This document shows, one piece after another, positions 1 to 7,028 of a DNA stretch of 17,303 nt (positions are counted from its first letter, which is position 1; the number at the start of each line of letters is the position of its first letter). The stretch is from Ignavibacteriales bacterium. Its GTDB lineage: Bacteria > Bacteroidota > Ignavibacteria > Ignavibacteriales > Ignavibacteriaceae. Location of the stretch: the NCBI GenBank assembly GCA_027349615.1, contig DAIEML010000016.1:1-17303 (forward strand), in the 5' to 3' direction. A program made the translations under genes and the position numbers. The notes beneath the pieces are model-generated. The model did not search any database. It was not told where the DNA came from and was given only the letters and a program-made list of their open reading frames with translations.

Positions 1-335
1 ATGAAAGAGGTATGGTCTGGGATAAAACTCTCGCACCGTTCCATGTTCATCTCATTGGATTAAACATGCGGAAGGAAGAAGTAGTTAAAGCATCTGAAAA
101 AATTTATAATGAATTAACTAAAGCCGGAATCGAAGTTTTGTTTGATGACCGTCTCGACGCTCAAGCTGGCTTTAAGTTTAATGATGCCGATTTGATCGGG
201 ATTCCGGTGCAGGTAATTGTTGGAGATAAAAAATTGAAAGATGGAAAAATTGAAGTGAAGATTAGAAAGTCAGGCGAGAGGTTTGATATATTATTATCTG
301 ATTTAAATAGCAAAGTAAAAGAATTATTAAAATAA
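1..335 (+). CDS. proS: Prolyl-tRNA synthetase, C-terminal part (5' end outside window)
   Basis: This is the 3' end of a class II aminoacyl-tRNA synthetase that charges tRNA-Pro in the cytoplasm. Only the anticodon-binding domain is in the window. The reading frame is open from base 3 (codons for Glu-Arg-Gly precede the first visible Met), so the gene starts upstream and the ATG at 12 is internal. Family marks are the block W-D-K-x-L-A-P-F-x-V-H-L-I just after the edge, followed by a D-D-R and then F-N-D-A-D-L-I-G-I-P with a basic K-I-R segment near the end, as in bacterial and organellar-like ProRS anticodon domains. The catalytic core and any editing insertion cannot be judged. The stop is TAA at 333-335, immediately before a terminator hairpin. 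The identification is secure from the motif order; the subtype (with or without an editing domain) is not. Confidence 0.92.
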   Translation, partial: ERGMVWDKTLAPFHVHLIGLNMRKEEVVKASEKIYNELTKAGIEVLFDDRLDAQAGFKFNDADLIGIPVQVIVGDKKLKDGKIEVKIRKSGERFDILLSDLNSKVKELLK

Positions 336-336
336 A

Positions 337-364
337 ATGAAGCTCACTGAAAAGTGAGCTTCAT
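337..364. terminator. Perfect 12-bp hairpin between convergent genes, probable bidirectional terminator
   Basis: Arms at 337-348 and 353-364 are exact reverse complements (12 bp) around a GAAA tetraloop, starting one base after the proS stop. On the minus strand the hairpin is followed by a T-rich stretch (TTTATTTTAATAATT), which suits termination of the OPT transporter operon ending at 379. On the plus strand the tail is A-rich, so termination of proS by the classical intrinsic mechanism is weaker. Position between two convergent stop codons supports the role. Confidence 0.8.
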
Positions 365-378
365 AAAAATATAAAGAT

Positions 379-2370
379 TTATTCTGCTTCCGGTTTACCT
401 CTCATCGAGTCCCAAATTACATAAGCACACAAAAGTGCAAAAGCGATTAATGCAACAAGTTCGGCTGAATGTGAACTTTGCCAATCGTTGTTTACCCAAT
501 TGAATCCGAAGTAACGTAGCAATGCACTTACAACTCCCATTAAAGCGCCACCGGCAATAAATCCTGATGCAATTAAAGTACCACGTTCTCTTCTTGCAGT
601 ATTAATTTTTTCATCTTTGCTTCTTGTGGAAACATAATGCGCAATTAAACCGCCGACGAGCAGCGGTGTATTAAGCTCAAGCGGTATGTACATGCCGAGT
701 GCAAATGCAAGTGCTGGAACATTTAACATTGTAAGTATAAGTGCGAATAAAGCTCCAGCAATGTATAACATCCACGGTGCAGGCTGATGCGCCATCAAAG
801 GTTGAATAACGGCTGCCATTGCGTTTGCTTGCGGCGCAACAAGTGCATCCGGTCCGGTGAATCCGTAAGTTTTATTTAGAAGTAAAATTACCCATCCTAC
901 AGTTGCAGATGAAACAAGAACTCCTAGAAATTTCCAGCTTTCTTGTTTGTAAGGGGATGAACCTAACCAGTAACCAATTTTTAAATCTGTAATAAATCCA
1001 CCTGCCATTGATAATGCAGTGCAGACAACGCCGCCAATTAAAAGTGCAGCAACCATTCCAGAGTTACCGCTCAATCCTGCAGATACCAAAATGATAGAAG
1101 AAAGAATTAGCGTCATTAAAGTCATCCCTGATACCGGGTTGGTTCCGACAATTGCTATTGCTGTTGCAGCGACCGTTGTAAATAGAAATGAAATAACTAG
1201 AACTATTAACAAACCAAGAATAGCGAACCAAACATTGTTTACAACTCCAAAATGATAATAGATAAAAATTAAAATCGCACTTGTAATTAAAGCAAGAACA
1301 ATAAACTTCATGCTTAAATCTTTTTGCGTACGTAATTGATTTTCAATTGCTTTCTTTTTTCCTAAAAGTTCTTTAGCTGCAAGTGAAAATGCTTTAGCAA
1401 TTATTTTTGATGATCTGATTATTCCGATAATACCGGCCATTGCAATTCCGCCGATGCCGATATGACGAACATAGTTGTTAAAAATTTGTTCTGCTGACAT
1501 ATCTTTAATCAGCAGCGAAACATTAGCTCCAAGCGGCTGTGTCAAACCTTGACCAAAATATGCAACTAGAGGAATTAATACATACCAGGAGACGAAAGAA
1601 CCTGCAGCAATAATTGCAGAGTACCTTAATCCAATTATATAACCTAAACCAGTAACCGCGGCGCCGACATTTATTCTAAAAACTAATTTGGTTTTATCCG
1701 CAATCTTTTCTCCGATTGGTAAAACACGCGATGTAAAAACTTCGCTCCACCATCCGAATGATGCAACAATAAAATCATACAAGCCACCAATAATTCCACT
1801 GACAACAAGAACAATTGCTTGCTTGCCGCCTTTTTCTCCGGCAACTAAAACTTCTGTAGATGCAGTTGCTTCGGGGAAAGGGTATTTGCCGTGCATATCG
1901 CTTACGAAAAATTTTCTAAACGGAATTAAAAATAAAATTCCAAGTATACCACCAAAAGCTGAAGCAAGAAAAATTTTGTAAAACTCAGCATTAAGATTTA
2001 ATATATACAAAGCAGGAATTGTAAAGATTGCGCCGGCAACTATCAATCCGGAATTTTGTCCGATCGATTGGATGATAACATTTTCTCCGAGTGCATTTTT
2101 CCTTTTAGTTCCGGCAGATAATCCAACAGCAATAATTGCAATTGGAATGGCTGCTTCAAAAACTTGCCCAATTTTTAATCCGAGGTAAGCGGCAGCAGCA
2201 GAAAATACAATTGCCATAATTACTCCCCAAATTACAGAATAAGGAGTAACTTCCGGAACCGCTTTGAAAGGAGGCATTACAGGAATATATTCTTCTCCAG
2301 GTTTCAATTCCGTATAAGCGTTTGAAGGAAGCCCTTTTAAATTTTCACCGTTGATGTGTGTTTCACTCAT
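379..2370 (-). CDS. OPT-family oligopeptide transporter
   Basis: This is an inner-membrane transporter of the OPT (oligopeptide transporter) superfamily, which takes up small peptides or metal-chelate compounds with protons; the substrate cannot be read from sequence. It has 663 residues, the normal size for bacterial members. After a soluble N-terminus (about 1-42) nearly the whole chain is hydrophobic segments, roughly 14 to 16. Family marks are the first membrane segment running into A-Y-L-G-L-K-I-G (about 61-68), the block K-Y-P-F-P-E-A-T-A-S-T-E-V-L near 162-175, and N-P-V-S-G-M-T at 411-417. The ATG at 2370 overlaps the TGA of the upstream gene (ATGA at 2367-2370), which suggests translational coupling; no separate strong ribosome binding site is visible. 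It ends with TAA just before the hairpin at 337-364. Family assignment is firm, substrate unknown. Confidence 0.93.
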   Translation of the reverse strand: MSETHINGENLKGLPSNAYTELKPGEEYIPVMPPFKAVPEVTPYSVIWGVIMAIVFSAAAAYLGLKIGQVFEAAIPIAIIAVGLSAGTKRKNALGENVIIQSIGQNSGLIVAGAIFTIPALYILNLNAEFYKIFLASAFGGILGILFLIPFRKFFVSDMHGKYPFPEATASTEVLVAGEKGGKQAIVLVVSGIIGGLYDFIVASFGWWSEVFTSRVLPIGEKIADKTKLVFRINVGAAVTGLGYIIGLRYSAIIAAGSFVSWYVLIPLVAYFGQGLTQPLGANVSLLIKDMSAEQIFNNYVRHIGIGGIAMAGIIGIIRSSKIIAKAFSLAAKELLGKKKAIENQLRTQKDLSMKFIVLALITSAILIFIYYHFGVVNNVWFAILGLLIVLVISFLFTTVAATAIAIVGTNPVSGMTLMTLILSSIILVSAGLSGNSGMVAALLIGGVVCTALSMAGGFITDLKIGYWLGSSPYKQESWKFLGVLVSSATVGWVILLLNKTYGFTGPDALVAPQANAMAAVIQPLMAHQPAPWMLYIAGALFALILTMLNVPALAFALGMYIPLELNTPLLVGGLIAHYVSTRSKDEKINTARRERGTLIASGFIAGGALMGVVSALLRYFGFNWVNNDWQSSHSAELVALIAFALLCAYVIWDSMRGKPEAE

Positions 2371-3236
2371 AAATTTTTTCCCGATGATGTTTGTTGATAA
2401 TCGAACGTGGTTAAAGTTTCTTTTTGATTTTTTTGTTTATCAATTTTATTATAATCTAATTCTGAACCAAGTACGCTATGAGGAATTAAATAAATAAAAA
2501 GAAGTAGAATTGCTGCGCCTAAAACCCAAACTTTTGGTCGCTTAGATTTATGAATAGCTACTGCTGCAATTATCCACCCCAAAAAAGCTATTAAAGTTTT
2601 ATTATCAGTTAAATCAAAACCAAATGGAACACCGGTCCACAAAGCTCCAAAAGCATAAAGCTGCACCAACGGGCCAAGTATTAAACCGCCGATAAATAAA
2701 ACTCCTAGTGTCCAGAAAGTATGTTTTTTAAAATTTGGTTCTTTATTAAAAAATTCTAAACCTGTACGTGTTGAAAGAAGCATTGCAAAAAACATTGCAA
2801 GTACATGCGGAATAAGAATATAAAGTGGAACATCTCCTTTGAACCTAATTACCAATGGTTCTTTTTCAGGAATAGCAACTACTTGATTTTGATTTCTCAA
2901 AATTAGTTGATATTGAATTTTACCAGCAGGCGGCTGTTTTGGCAGCATGGCAGTTAAAGTATCAGCAAAATAAGCCATCGGAAAGATTGACCAATCATCT
3001 TTCGACTTATATCGCCTCCACATAAGAAATCCTTTTACATCAGTGTGATTTGTTTTCAACTTTATCACGTAATCTTCTGAGCTGCTATGGCTTCTTTCAA
3101 GTTTATAAAAAATTTTTTTATTGTTGATTGAAACATTTCCGCTAAAAGGATAAGTCGGTCCGGTTACCCTTTGATAATAAGCCCCGGTTACAGTTATTAC
3201 AACTGCAATTAGCCAGAATAAAAAAGTTTTTTTCAT
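2367..3236 (-). CDS. Membrane protein of unknown function, coupled to the OPT transporter
   Basis: I do not recognise a named family. The 289-residue protein starts with a short basic N-terminus and a hydrophobic segment (about 3-20) that could be a signal anchor. A polar, beta-rich stretch of about 110 residues follows, likely periplasmic, with the look of a small Ig-like or FixH-like fold (inference). The second half contains about four membrane segments (near 133-155, 172-200, 208-226 and 233-256), then a polar C-terminal tail of about 30 residues. It is the first gene of the pair and its TGA stop overlaps the start of the OPT transporter gene. Such tight coupling suggests a subunit, assembly factor or sensor for the transporter, but this is inferred from position only. 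The start at 3236 is favoured because the signal segment follows directly; only a weak purine run (GGGGA) precedes it. Confidence 0.75.
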   Translation of the reverse strand: MKKTFLFWLIAVVITVTGAYYQRVTGPTYPFSGNVSINNKKIFYKLERSHSSSEDYVIKLKTNHTDVKGFLMWRRYKSKDDWSIFPMAYFADTLTAMLPKQPPAGKIQYQLILRNQNQVVAIPEKEPLVIRFKGDVPLYILIPHVLAMFFAMLLSTRTGLEFFNKEPNFKKHTFWTLGVLFIGGLILGPLVQLYAFGALWTGVPFGFDLTDNKTLIAFLGWIIAAVAIHKSKRPKVWVLGAAILLLFIYLIPHSVLGSELDYNKIDKQKNQKETLTTFDYQQTSSGKNL

Positions 3237-3264
3237 TAGTCCCCGTTAACAATTAAATATGGTT

Positions 3265-3297
3265 CAAAATTAAGAAGATTTCATCTCTTAAAGCAAT
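3265..3297 (-). promoter_or_regulatory. Candidate Bacteroidota-type promoter of the OPT transporter operon
   Basis: Read on the minus strand, TAATTTTG (plus-strand 3265-3272) fits the TAnnTTTG box used by the housekeeping sigma factor of Bacteroidota. An ATTG lies 21 bases upstream (3294-3297), a partial match to the TTTG box. Transcription would start some 20 bases before the ATG at 3236. Use of this promoter type in this organism is an assumption, supported by the better example at 15662-15693. Confidence 0.4.
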
Positions 3298-3350
3298 TAA
3301 ATTTTTTTAAATCGAAGGTTATTTTTCTTCTATTTATTATTTTTAATCTT

Positions 3351-4037
3351 ATGAAAGGAAAACTTTATCTCGTTTCGACACCGATTGGAAATTATGAAGA
3401 CATAACTCTTCGGGCATTAAATGTTCTAAAGTCGGTTGATATCATAATCTGCGAAGAATTTAAAGAAGCTCGGCGTCTGCTTTCTCATTATCAAATTTCC
3501 AAAGAATTATTTTCATTGAATGAGCATAACGAAAAAGAAGTTGTTGATGAAATAATCTTAAAACTTGTTGAAGGAAAATCTGCCGCACTAATTTCCGATT
3601 GCGGAACGCCATTGTTTTCTGATCCAGGGCATTTACTGGTTGAGATTTGTATTTCGCAGAACATCCAAGTAGTTCCGATTCCCGGTGCAAGCTCGCTTTT
3701 GCCGGCATTAACGGGCTCTGGATTAGACTTTGAAAAATTTTATCACTACGGTTGGCTTTCACCCAAAACAGATATTCGCAAACAGCAGCTTTTTAAATTA
3801 AAGAATTTAAATGAAGTTGTTATTTTAATGGATACACCATACAGATTAAAAAGTCTGCTTGAAGACATTGTAAAAATTTTGGGAAAAAATATTCGCACGG
3901 TTCTAGCGTTTCAATTAACAATGAATGATGAAAAATTTTATCGCGGAACTGCTGAAGAGATTTTGAAAATTGTTGTAGAAAATAAATTGAAGGGTGAGTT
4001 TGTGCTGCTTCTGGATTTGAAAAAAATTAATAGATAG
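3351..4037 (+). CDS. rsmI: RsmI-type 16S rRNA 2'-O-methyltransferase (tetrapyrrole methylase fold), short and divergent
   Basis: This is predicted to transfer a methyl group from SAM to the ribose of C1402 in 16S rRNA. The N-terminal motif L-V-S-T-P-I-G-N with D-I-T-L-R-A-L (residues 7-23), L-L-S-H-Y (43-47), S-D-C-G-T-P-L-F-S-D-P-G (82-93) and P-I-P-G-A-S (109-114) are the RsmI/tetrapyrrole-methylase signatures. K-G-E-F-V-L-L (214-220) matches the end of the catalytic region. Two features are odd. The usual E-D-T-R motif reads E-E-F-K (35-38), and the protein stops at 228 residues, without the roughly 50-60 residue helical tail of typical RsmI (about 280). It could be the genuine RsmI of this lineage or a paralogue with another target. 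No Shine-Dalgarno is visible; the ATG is chosen because the conserved strand starts at residue 4. It is convergent with the methyltransferase gene ending at 4051. Confidence 0.8.
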   Translation: MKGKLYLVSTPIGNYEDITLRALNVLKSVDIIICEEFKEARRLLSHYQISKELFSLNEHNEKEVVDEIILKLVEGKSAALISDCGTPLFSDPGHLLVEICISQNIQVVPIPGASSLLPALTGSGLDFEKFYHYGWLSPKTDIRKQQLFKLKNLNEVVILMDTPYRLKSLLEDIVKILGKNIRTVLAFQLTMNDEKFYRGTAEEILKIVVENKLKGEFVLLLDLKKINR

Positions 4038-4050
4038 TTTTGATTCTGAA

Positions 4051-5505
4051 TTACTTTTCTTTGATCATCAACGCAACATTTTCAATATGATAAGTATGCG
4101 GAAACATATCAACAGGTCTAATTTTAATTAATTTATATCCGGAATTTGTAAACAATTTTATATCTCTTACTTGCGTTGCTGGATTGCAGCTTACATAAAC
4201 AATCTTTTGCGGATATAATTTTATAACATCATCAATTGTGTTTGTGTGCATTCCGCTTCTCGGCGGATCGAGAATTACAACATCAGGCGAAGGCAAACTT
4301 TTTGCTTCGACTAATGGTAGAAAAGTTTTATATAAATCAGCCGTAAAGAAATGAACATTTGAAACGTTATTAATTTTTTTATTTTCTTCTGCATCATTTA
4401 CTGCTGATTCAACTGATTCAAAAGCATAAACTTCTTTCGCTTTTTCTGAAACGAAAATTGAAATTGTCCCGGCCCCGGAATAAAGATCATAAATAATTTC
4501 ATTACCTTGCAATTCGGCAAATTCTAATGCGGTTTTATATAATTTTTCTGCTTGAAGAGAGTTTGTTTGGAAAAATGAATTCGCACTGATTCTAAATTTA
4601 TAATTTCCGATTTGATCAAGAATAAATCCCCTTCCAAAAATAATATTTTCATAGTCGCCTATAGCAACAGTAGCTCTTTTTTGATTTATGTTATTTACAA
4701 TCGTAGTTATTTGAGGAACTTGATTAATTAAAATTTCCTTAAAGCTACTTATTGCTTTTTCGTCTACAGAGAATGTAACAATATTAACCATTAAGTCATC
4801 AGTATGATGAGAAGTTTTTATAACAAGATTCCTCAAAAATCCGGACTGAATTTTGGTTGAGTATGGAAGAATATTTTTTTCTTTAAAGAATTTTCTTGTA
4901 ACATTTAGAATTTTATTACTTCATTCAGATTGAAGAAAACATTCCTCAATATCTAAAACTTTATCATAAACTTGTGGGACATGAAGACCAAGTGCAAAAT
5001 CTTTTTCAACAATTTGAGTTGATTGTAATTCTTCTTGAGTAAGCCAGCGTTTATCCGAAAAAGAGAACTCCATTTTATTCCTATAAAAGAAAATTTTATT
5101 TGATGGAATTATTTCTTTAATCGAAAAATCATTAAAGCAGCCCATCTTTTCGAAAATTTCTTCAACTTGCTGTTGTTTATATTTAACTTGCTGCTCATAA
5201 TTTAAATCCTGCTGTTTGCATCCTCCGCACTCACCAAAGTATTTGCATTTTGCTTTGGTTCTTAAAAGAGAAGAAGAAATAATTTCAATTACTTTTGCTT
5301 CCGCATACGATTTTTTGATTTTTTTTAATTCCGCTTTTACTTTATCACCTGGATAAGCGCCATCAACAAACACAACATAATTCGAAATTGGAGTTTCATT
5401 CTTTGGGATATCCGATCGAATTTTTTCAGCACTAACTTTTGCTATCCCTCTTCCTTCAAATGCATATTTTTCTATATCTAATTCAATTATGTCGCCTTTT
5501 TTCAA
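4051..5505 (-). pseudogene. rlmD: RlmD/RumA-type 23S rRNA (uracil-5)-methyltransferase interrupted by an in-frame TGA
   Basis: This gene would make a SAM-dependent RNA m5U methyltransferase of the TrmA/RlmC/RlmD family, about 484 codons. Codons 1-194 hold a TRAM RNA-binding domain (about 2-77) and four cysteines for the [4Fe-4S] cluster (Cys87, Cys93, Cys96, Cys189). Codon 195 (4921-4923) is TGA, inside the block C-F-L-Q-S-E-stop-S-N-K-I-L-N. The same frame then continues without other lesions: S-G-F-L-R-N-L-V-I-K, the SAM motif Y-S-G-A-G-T (about 342-347), D-P-P-R-S-G (413-418), the nucleophile Cys440 in V-S-C-N-P, and the base Glu475 near the end. There is no frameshift. The start is a TTG at 5505 with GAAAGGA 5 bases upstream; no in-frame ATG precedes the Fe-S region. 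It lies 2 bases downstream of another methyltransferase gene. It may be a recent nonsense mutation, a sequence error or a read-through site. Which m5U it targets (1939 or another) cannot be decided here. Confidence 0.85.
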
Positions 5506-5507
5506 AT

Positions 5508-6212
5508 TTATCCTTTCTTCATAATCAGCATTTTGAATCCGATGTAAGCATCGCCGCCGAGTTTAAGATAAGCATTCGATTCATGACTAATTTTATTTAA
5601 CAGCTTTTTGTAATAACTTTTTTCTTGATCAGAAAAACTGCTGTTTTTTTCTTTCAACATTCTACTGCTTTGAGAATAAAAATCTTTTAAAGTATGTGAG
5701 AGATTATGTTCTTCTGTTATTAGAAATCCTTTTTCTTCATAATATTTTTTTAGCTCATCAAAGTGCAAAGGTGAAATGTCGGAGCTTTTCCAAATATCAA
5801 TAACAAACTGCGGCGGAGATTTTGTCAAACTTATATTTTCACCGACACATAAATAACCGCTAGGTTTTAATATTCTTTTAATTTCTTTTATAATTTTATT
5901 TCTTTTACTATTTGAGATTGAAGCTTGAGCATATACTAAATCAAAATTGGAATCGGGGAAATCTGTATTGTCAAAATCCATTAATCTAACACTTATTTCT
6001 TTTTTATTTGCTAGCAGCAGCCTTGATTTCAAAAGTGGTTCTTCTTCATCAACAATCATAATTACTTTTGATGCGCCTTCGGAGGAGAAATTAATTGAAA
6101 TTTCTTCACTCCCAGAGCCGATAACCAAAATTGCAAATCCTTTTACGTCAACTTTGGAAAGTAAAATTTTTAGCTGCTGATCTGTCCCGGGAAGAAAAAA
6201 TTTTGTGTTCAT
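5508..6212 (-). CDS. Class I SAM-dependent methyltransferase, substrate unknown
   Basis: The 234-residue protein has a Rossmann-type methyltransferase domain. The SAM-binding motif I reads L-V-I-G-S-G-S-E-E (about 29-37). It is followed by an acidic strand end near 54-58 (V-D-E-E-E), a D-F-D-N-T-D-F stretch near 79-85 typical of the adenine-binding loop, F-D-L-V-Y-A-Q-A (90-97) as motif IV, and R-I-L-K-P-S-G-Y (113-120), the usual post-IV motif. The C-terminal third is helical and charged. The substrate cannot be deduced. The stop lies 2 bases before the TTG start of the rlmD-like gene, so the two are surely one transcript; a role near RNA or translation is only suggested by this context. No Shine-Dalgarno precedes the ATG at 6212, only an A/T-rich leader. 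Confidence 0.8.
   Translation of the reverse strand: MNTKFFLPGTDQQLKILLSKVDVKGFAILVIGSGSEEISINFSSEGASKVIMIVDEEEPLLKSRLLLANKKEISVRLMDFDNTDFPDSNFDLVYAQASISNSKRNKIIKEIKRILKPSGYLCVGENISLTKSPPQFVIDIWKSSDISPLHFDELKKYYEEKGFLITEEHNLSHTLKDFYSQSSRMLKEKNSSFSDQEKSYYKKLLNKISHESNAYLKLGGDAYIGFKMLIMKKG
5511..5517 (-). promoter_or_regulatory. Ribosome binding site deciding the TTG start of rlmD
   Basis: On the minus strand GAAAGGA lies 5 bases before the TTG at 5505-5503 and overlaps the last codons of the preceding methyltransferase gene. It is the reason for taking this TTG as the true start of the rlmD-like gene. Confidence 0.6.
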
Positions 6213-6233
6213 AAAAAAATTAAATTGATTTGT

Positions 6234-6254
6234 TATCTTTGCGAAGCAAACATA
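6234..6254. promoter_or_regulatory. Facing promoter-like boxes with a small palindrome in a divergent intergenic region
   Basis: The 85 bases between the divergent genes starting at 6212 (minus) and 6298 (plus) hold TATCTTTG on the plus strand (6234-6241) and TATGTTTG on the minus strand (plus-strand 6247-6254). Both fit the Bacteroidota box TAnnTTTG. Between and overlapping them is an inverted repeat, TTTGC-gaa-GCAAA (6238-6250). No good TTTG upstream box is seen at the usual distance for either, so promoter activity is tentative. Confidence 0.35.
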
Positions 6255-6297
6255 AATAATATTTTGTTATTTTTCTTTTGATAAACGGGGTTCTCTT

Positions 6298-6918
6298 ATG
6301 AAACAGTTTCTTATAGTTTTACTTTTATTCCCGCTAACGTTCAGTTATACTGATAAAGATTCAACAAATTTTTTCTCTGATAATAAGAAAAATAATGATT
6401 ATACTAAATGGATTGTTGGATTAGGAATCGGCAGATATGTAGATTGTGGCGGGATTCATGACGTTCAGGATGTCGGAGTATTATTTAAAAAATATAAACA
6501 AAACGGACTTACTTATGGGGGTAGTTTTAATGTTATTCATGGTCTTGATAAAAATGGAATTGTGCCTACAGTTAATGGAATGATAGGCTACAATCATAAA
6601 TATTTTGAAGTTAGCGGTGGTCTTGGTCTTCCGAATATTTTTAATGCCTTAATAAGACTAGGACCGGAGGATTATAATTTAAATATACAGGGCTTTTCAA
6701 GCGTTCCTTATTTTACTGGCAAAGGAATTGTCAGTGCAGGAATTTCAGTTACAAAATATTTCGAAGCTGGAGCCGGCATAGGAATTCCAGTTGGATATTA
6801 TTTTAGCGGAATTATTCCTTTTAATGAATCAAACAAAATTCGAATGACCGTTAAATTTCCTACTGACAATCGAAATGAATATGGGATTTCTATTTCGCTC
6901 ATACATTTTAATTTTTAA
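6298..6918 (+). CDS. Secreted protein of unknown function, possible outer-membrane beta-barrel
   Basis: I do not recognise this 206-residue protein. It begins with a clear signal peptide (basic start, hydrophobic core about 4-14, likely cut near residue 16-17), then a polar linker rich in Asn, Asp and Lys. From about residue 38 to the end it is built of glycine-rich, alternating hydrophobic/polar strands, and the last residue is Phe. This pattern is typical of small outer-membrane beta-barrels, but no family motif is seen. The single Cys (about residue 51) is not at a lipobox. The start follows AACGGGG, a weak ribosome binding site. The gene stands alone: divergent from the methyltransferase gene upstream and 110 bases from the peptidase gene downstream. 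Confidence 0.65.
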   Translation: MKQFLIVLLLFPLTFSYTDKDSTNFFSDNKKNNDYTKWIVGLGIGRYVDCGGIHDVQDVGVLFKKYKQNGLTYGGSFNVIHGLDKNGIVPTVNGMIGYNHKYFEVSGGLGLPNIFNALIRLGPEDYNLNIQGFSSVPYFTGKGIVSAGISVTKYFEAGAGIGIPVGYYFSGIIPFNESNKIRMTVKFPTDNRNEYGISISLIHFNF

Positions 6919-7028
6919 TTAGAAAAATTAATCGATTATTGGATTACTTCATTTATTACTTTCGTTGCCTTTCAAATTTAGTTGAACTATTTTTATGAAC
7001 AAAAATCGGTAATCAATTAGAGGGTCAG

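Noticed and set aside
12..335. A complete small gene starting at the ATG at 12
   Set aside because: The frame is open to the left edge and the sequence matches the interior of the ProRS anticodon-binding domain, so it is the end of a larger gene.
4051..4836. An independent methyltransferase gene starting at the TTG at 4836
   Set aside because: The frame is continuous with the upstream half back to 5505, the TTG encodes a conserved Leu of the family (G-F-L-R-N-L-V-I), and no ribosome binding site precedes it. It is the 3' part of the interrupted rlmD-like gene.
4921..4923. TGA as a reassigned sense codon (tryptophan or glycine) in this genome
   Set aside because: At least two other genes (ends at 2367 and 15406) use TGA as the stop in standard ATGA overlaps, and their products end plausibly there. 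A genome-wide code change is not supported.
4840..4923. Frameshift between the two halves of rlmD
   Set aside because: Translation of the 28 codons between the halves in the same frame gives the expected family sequence, so only a stop codon interrupts it.
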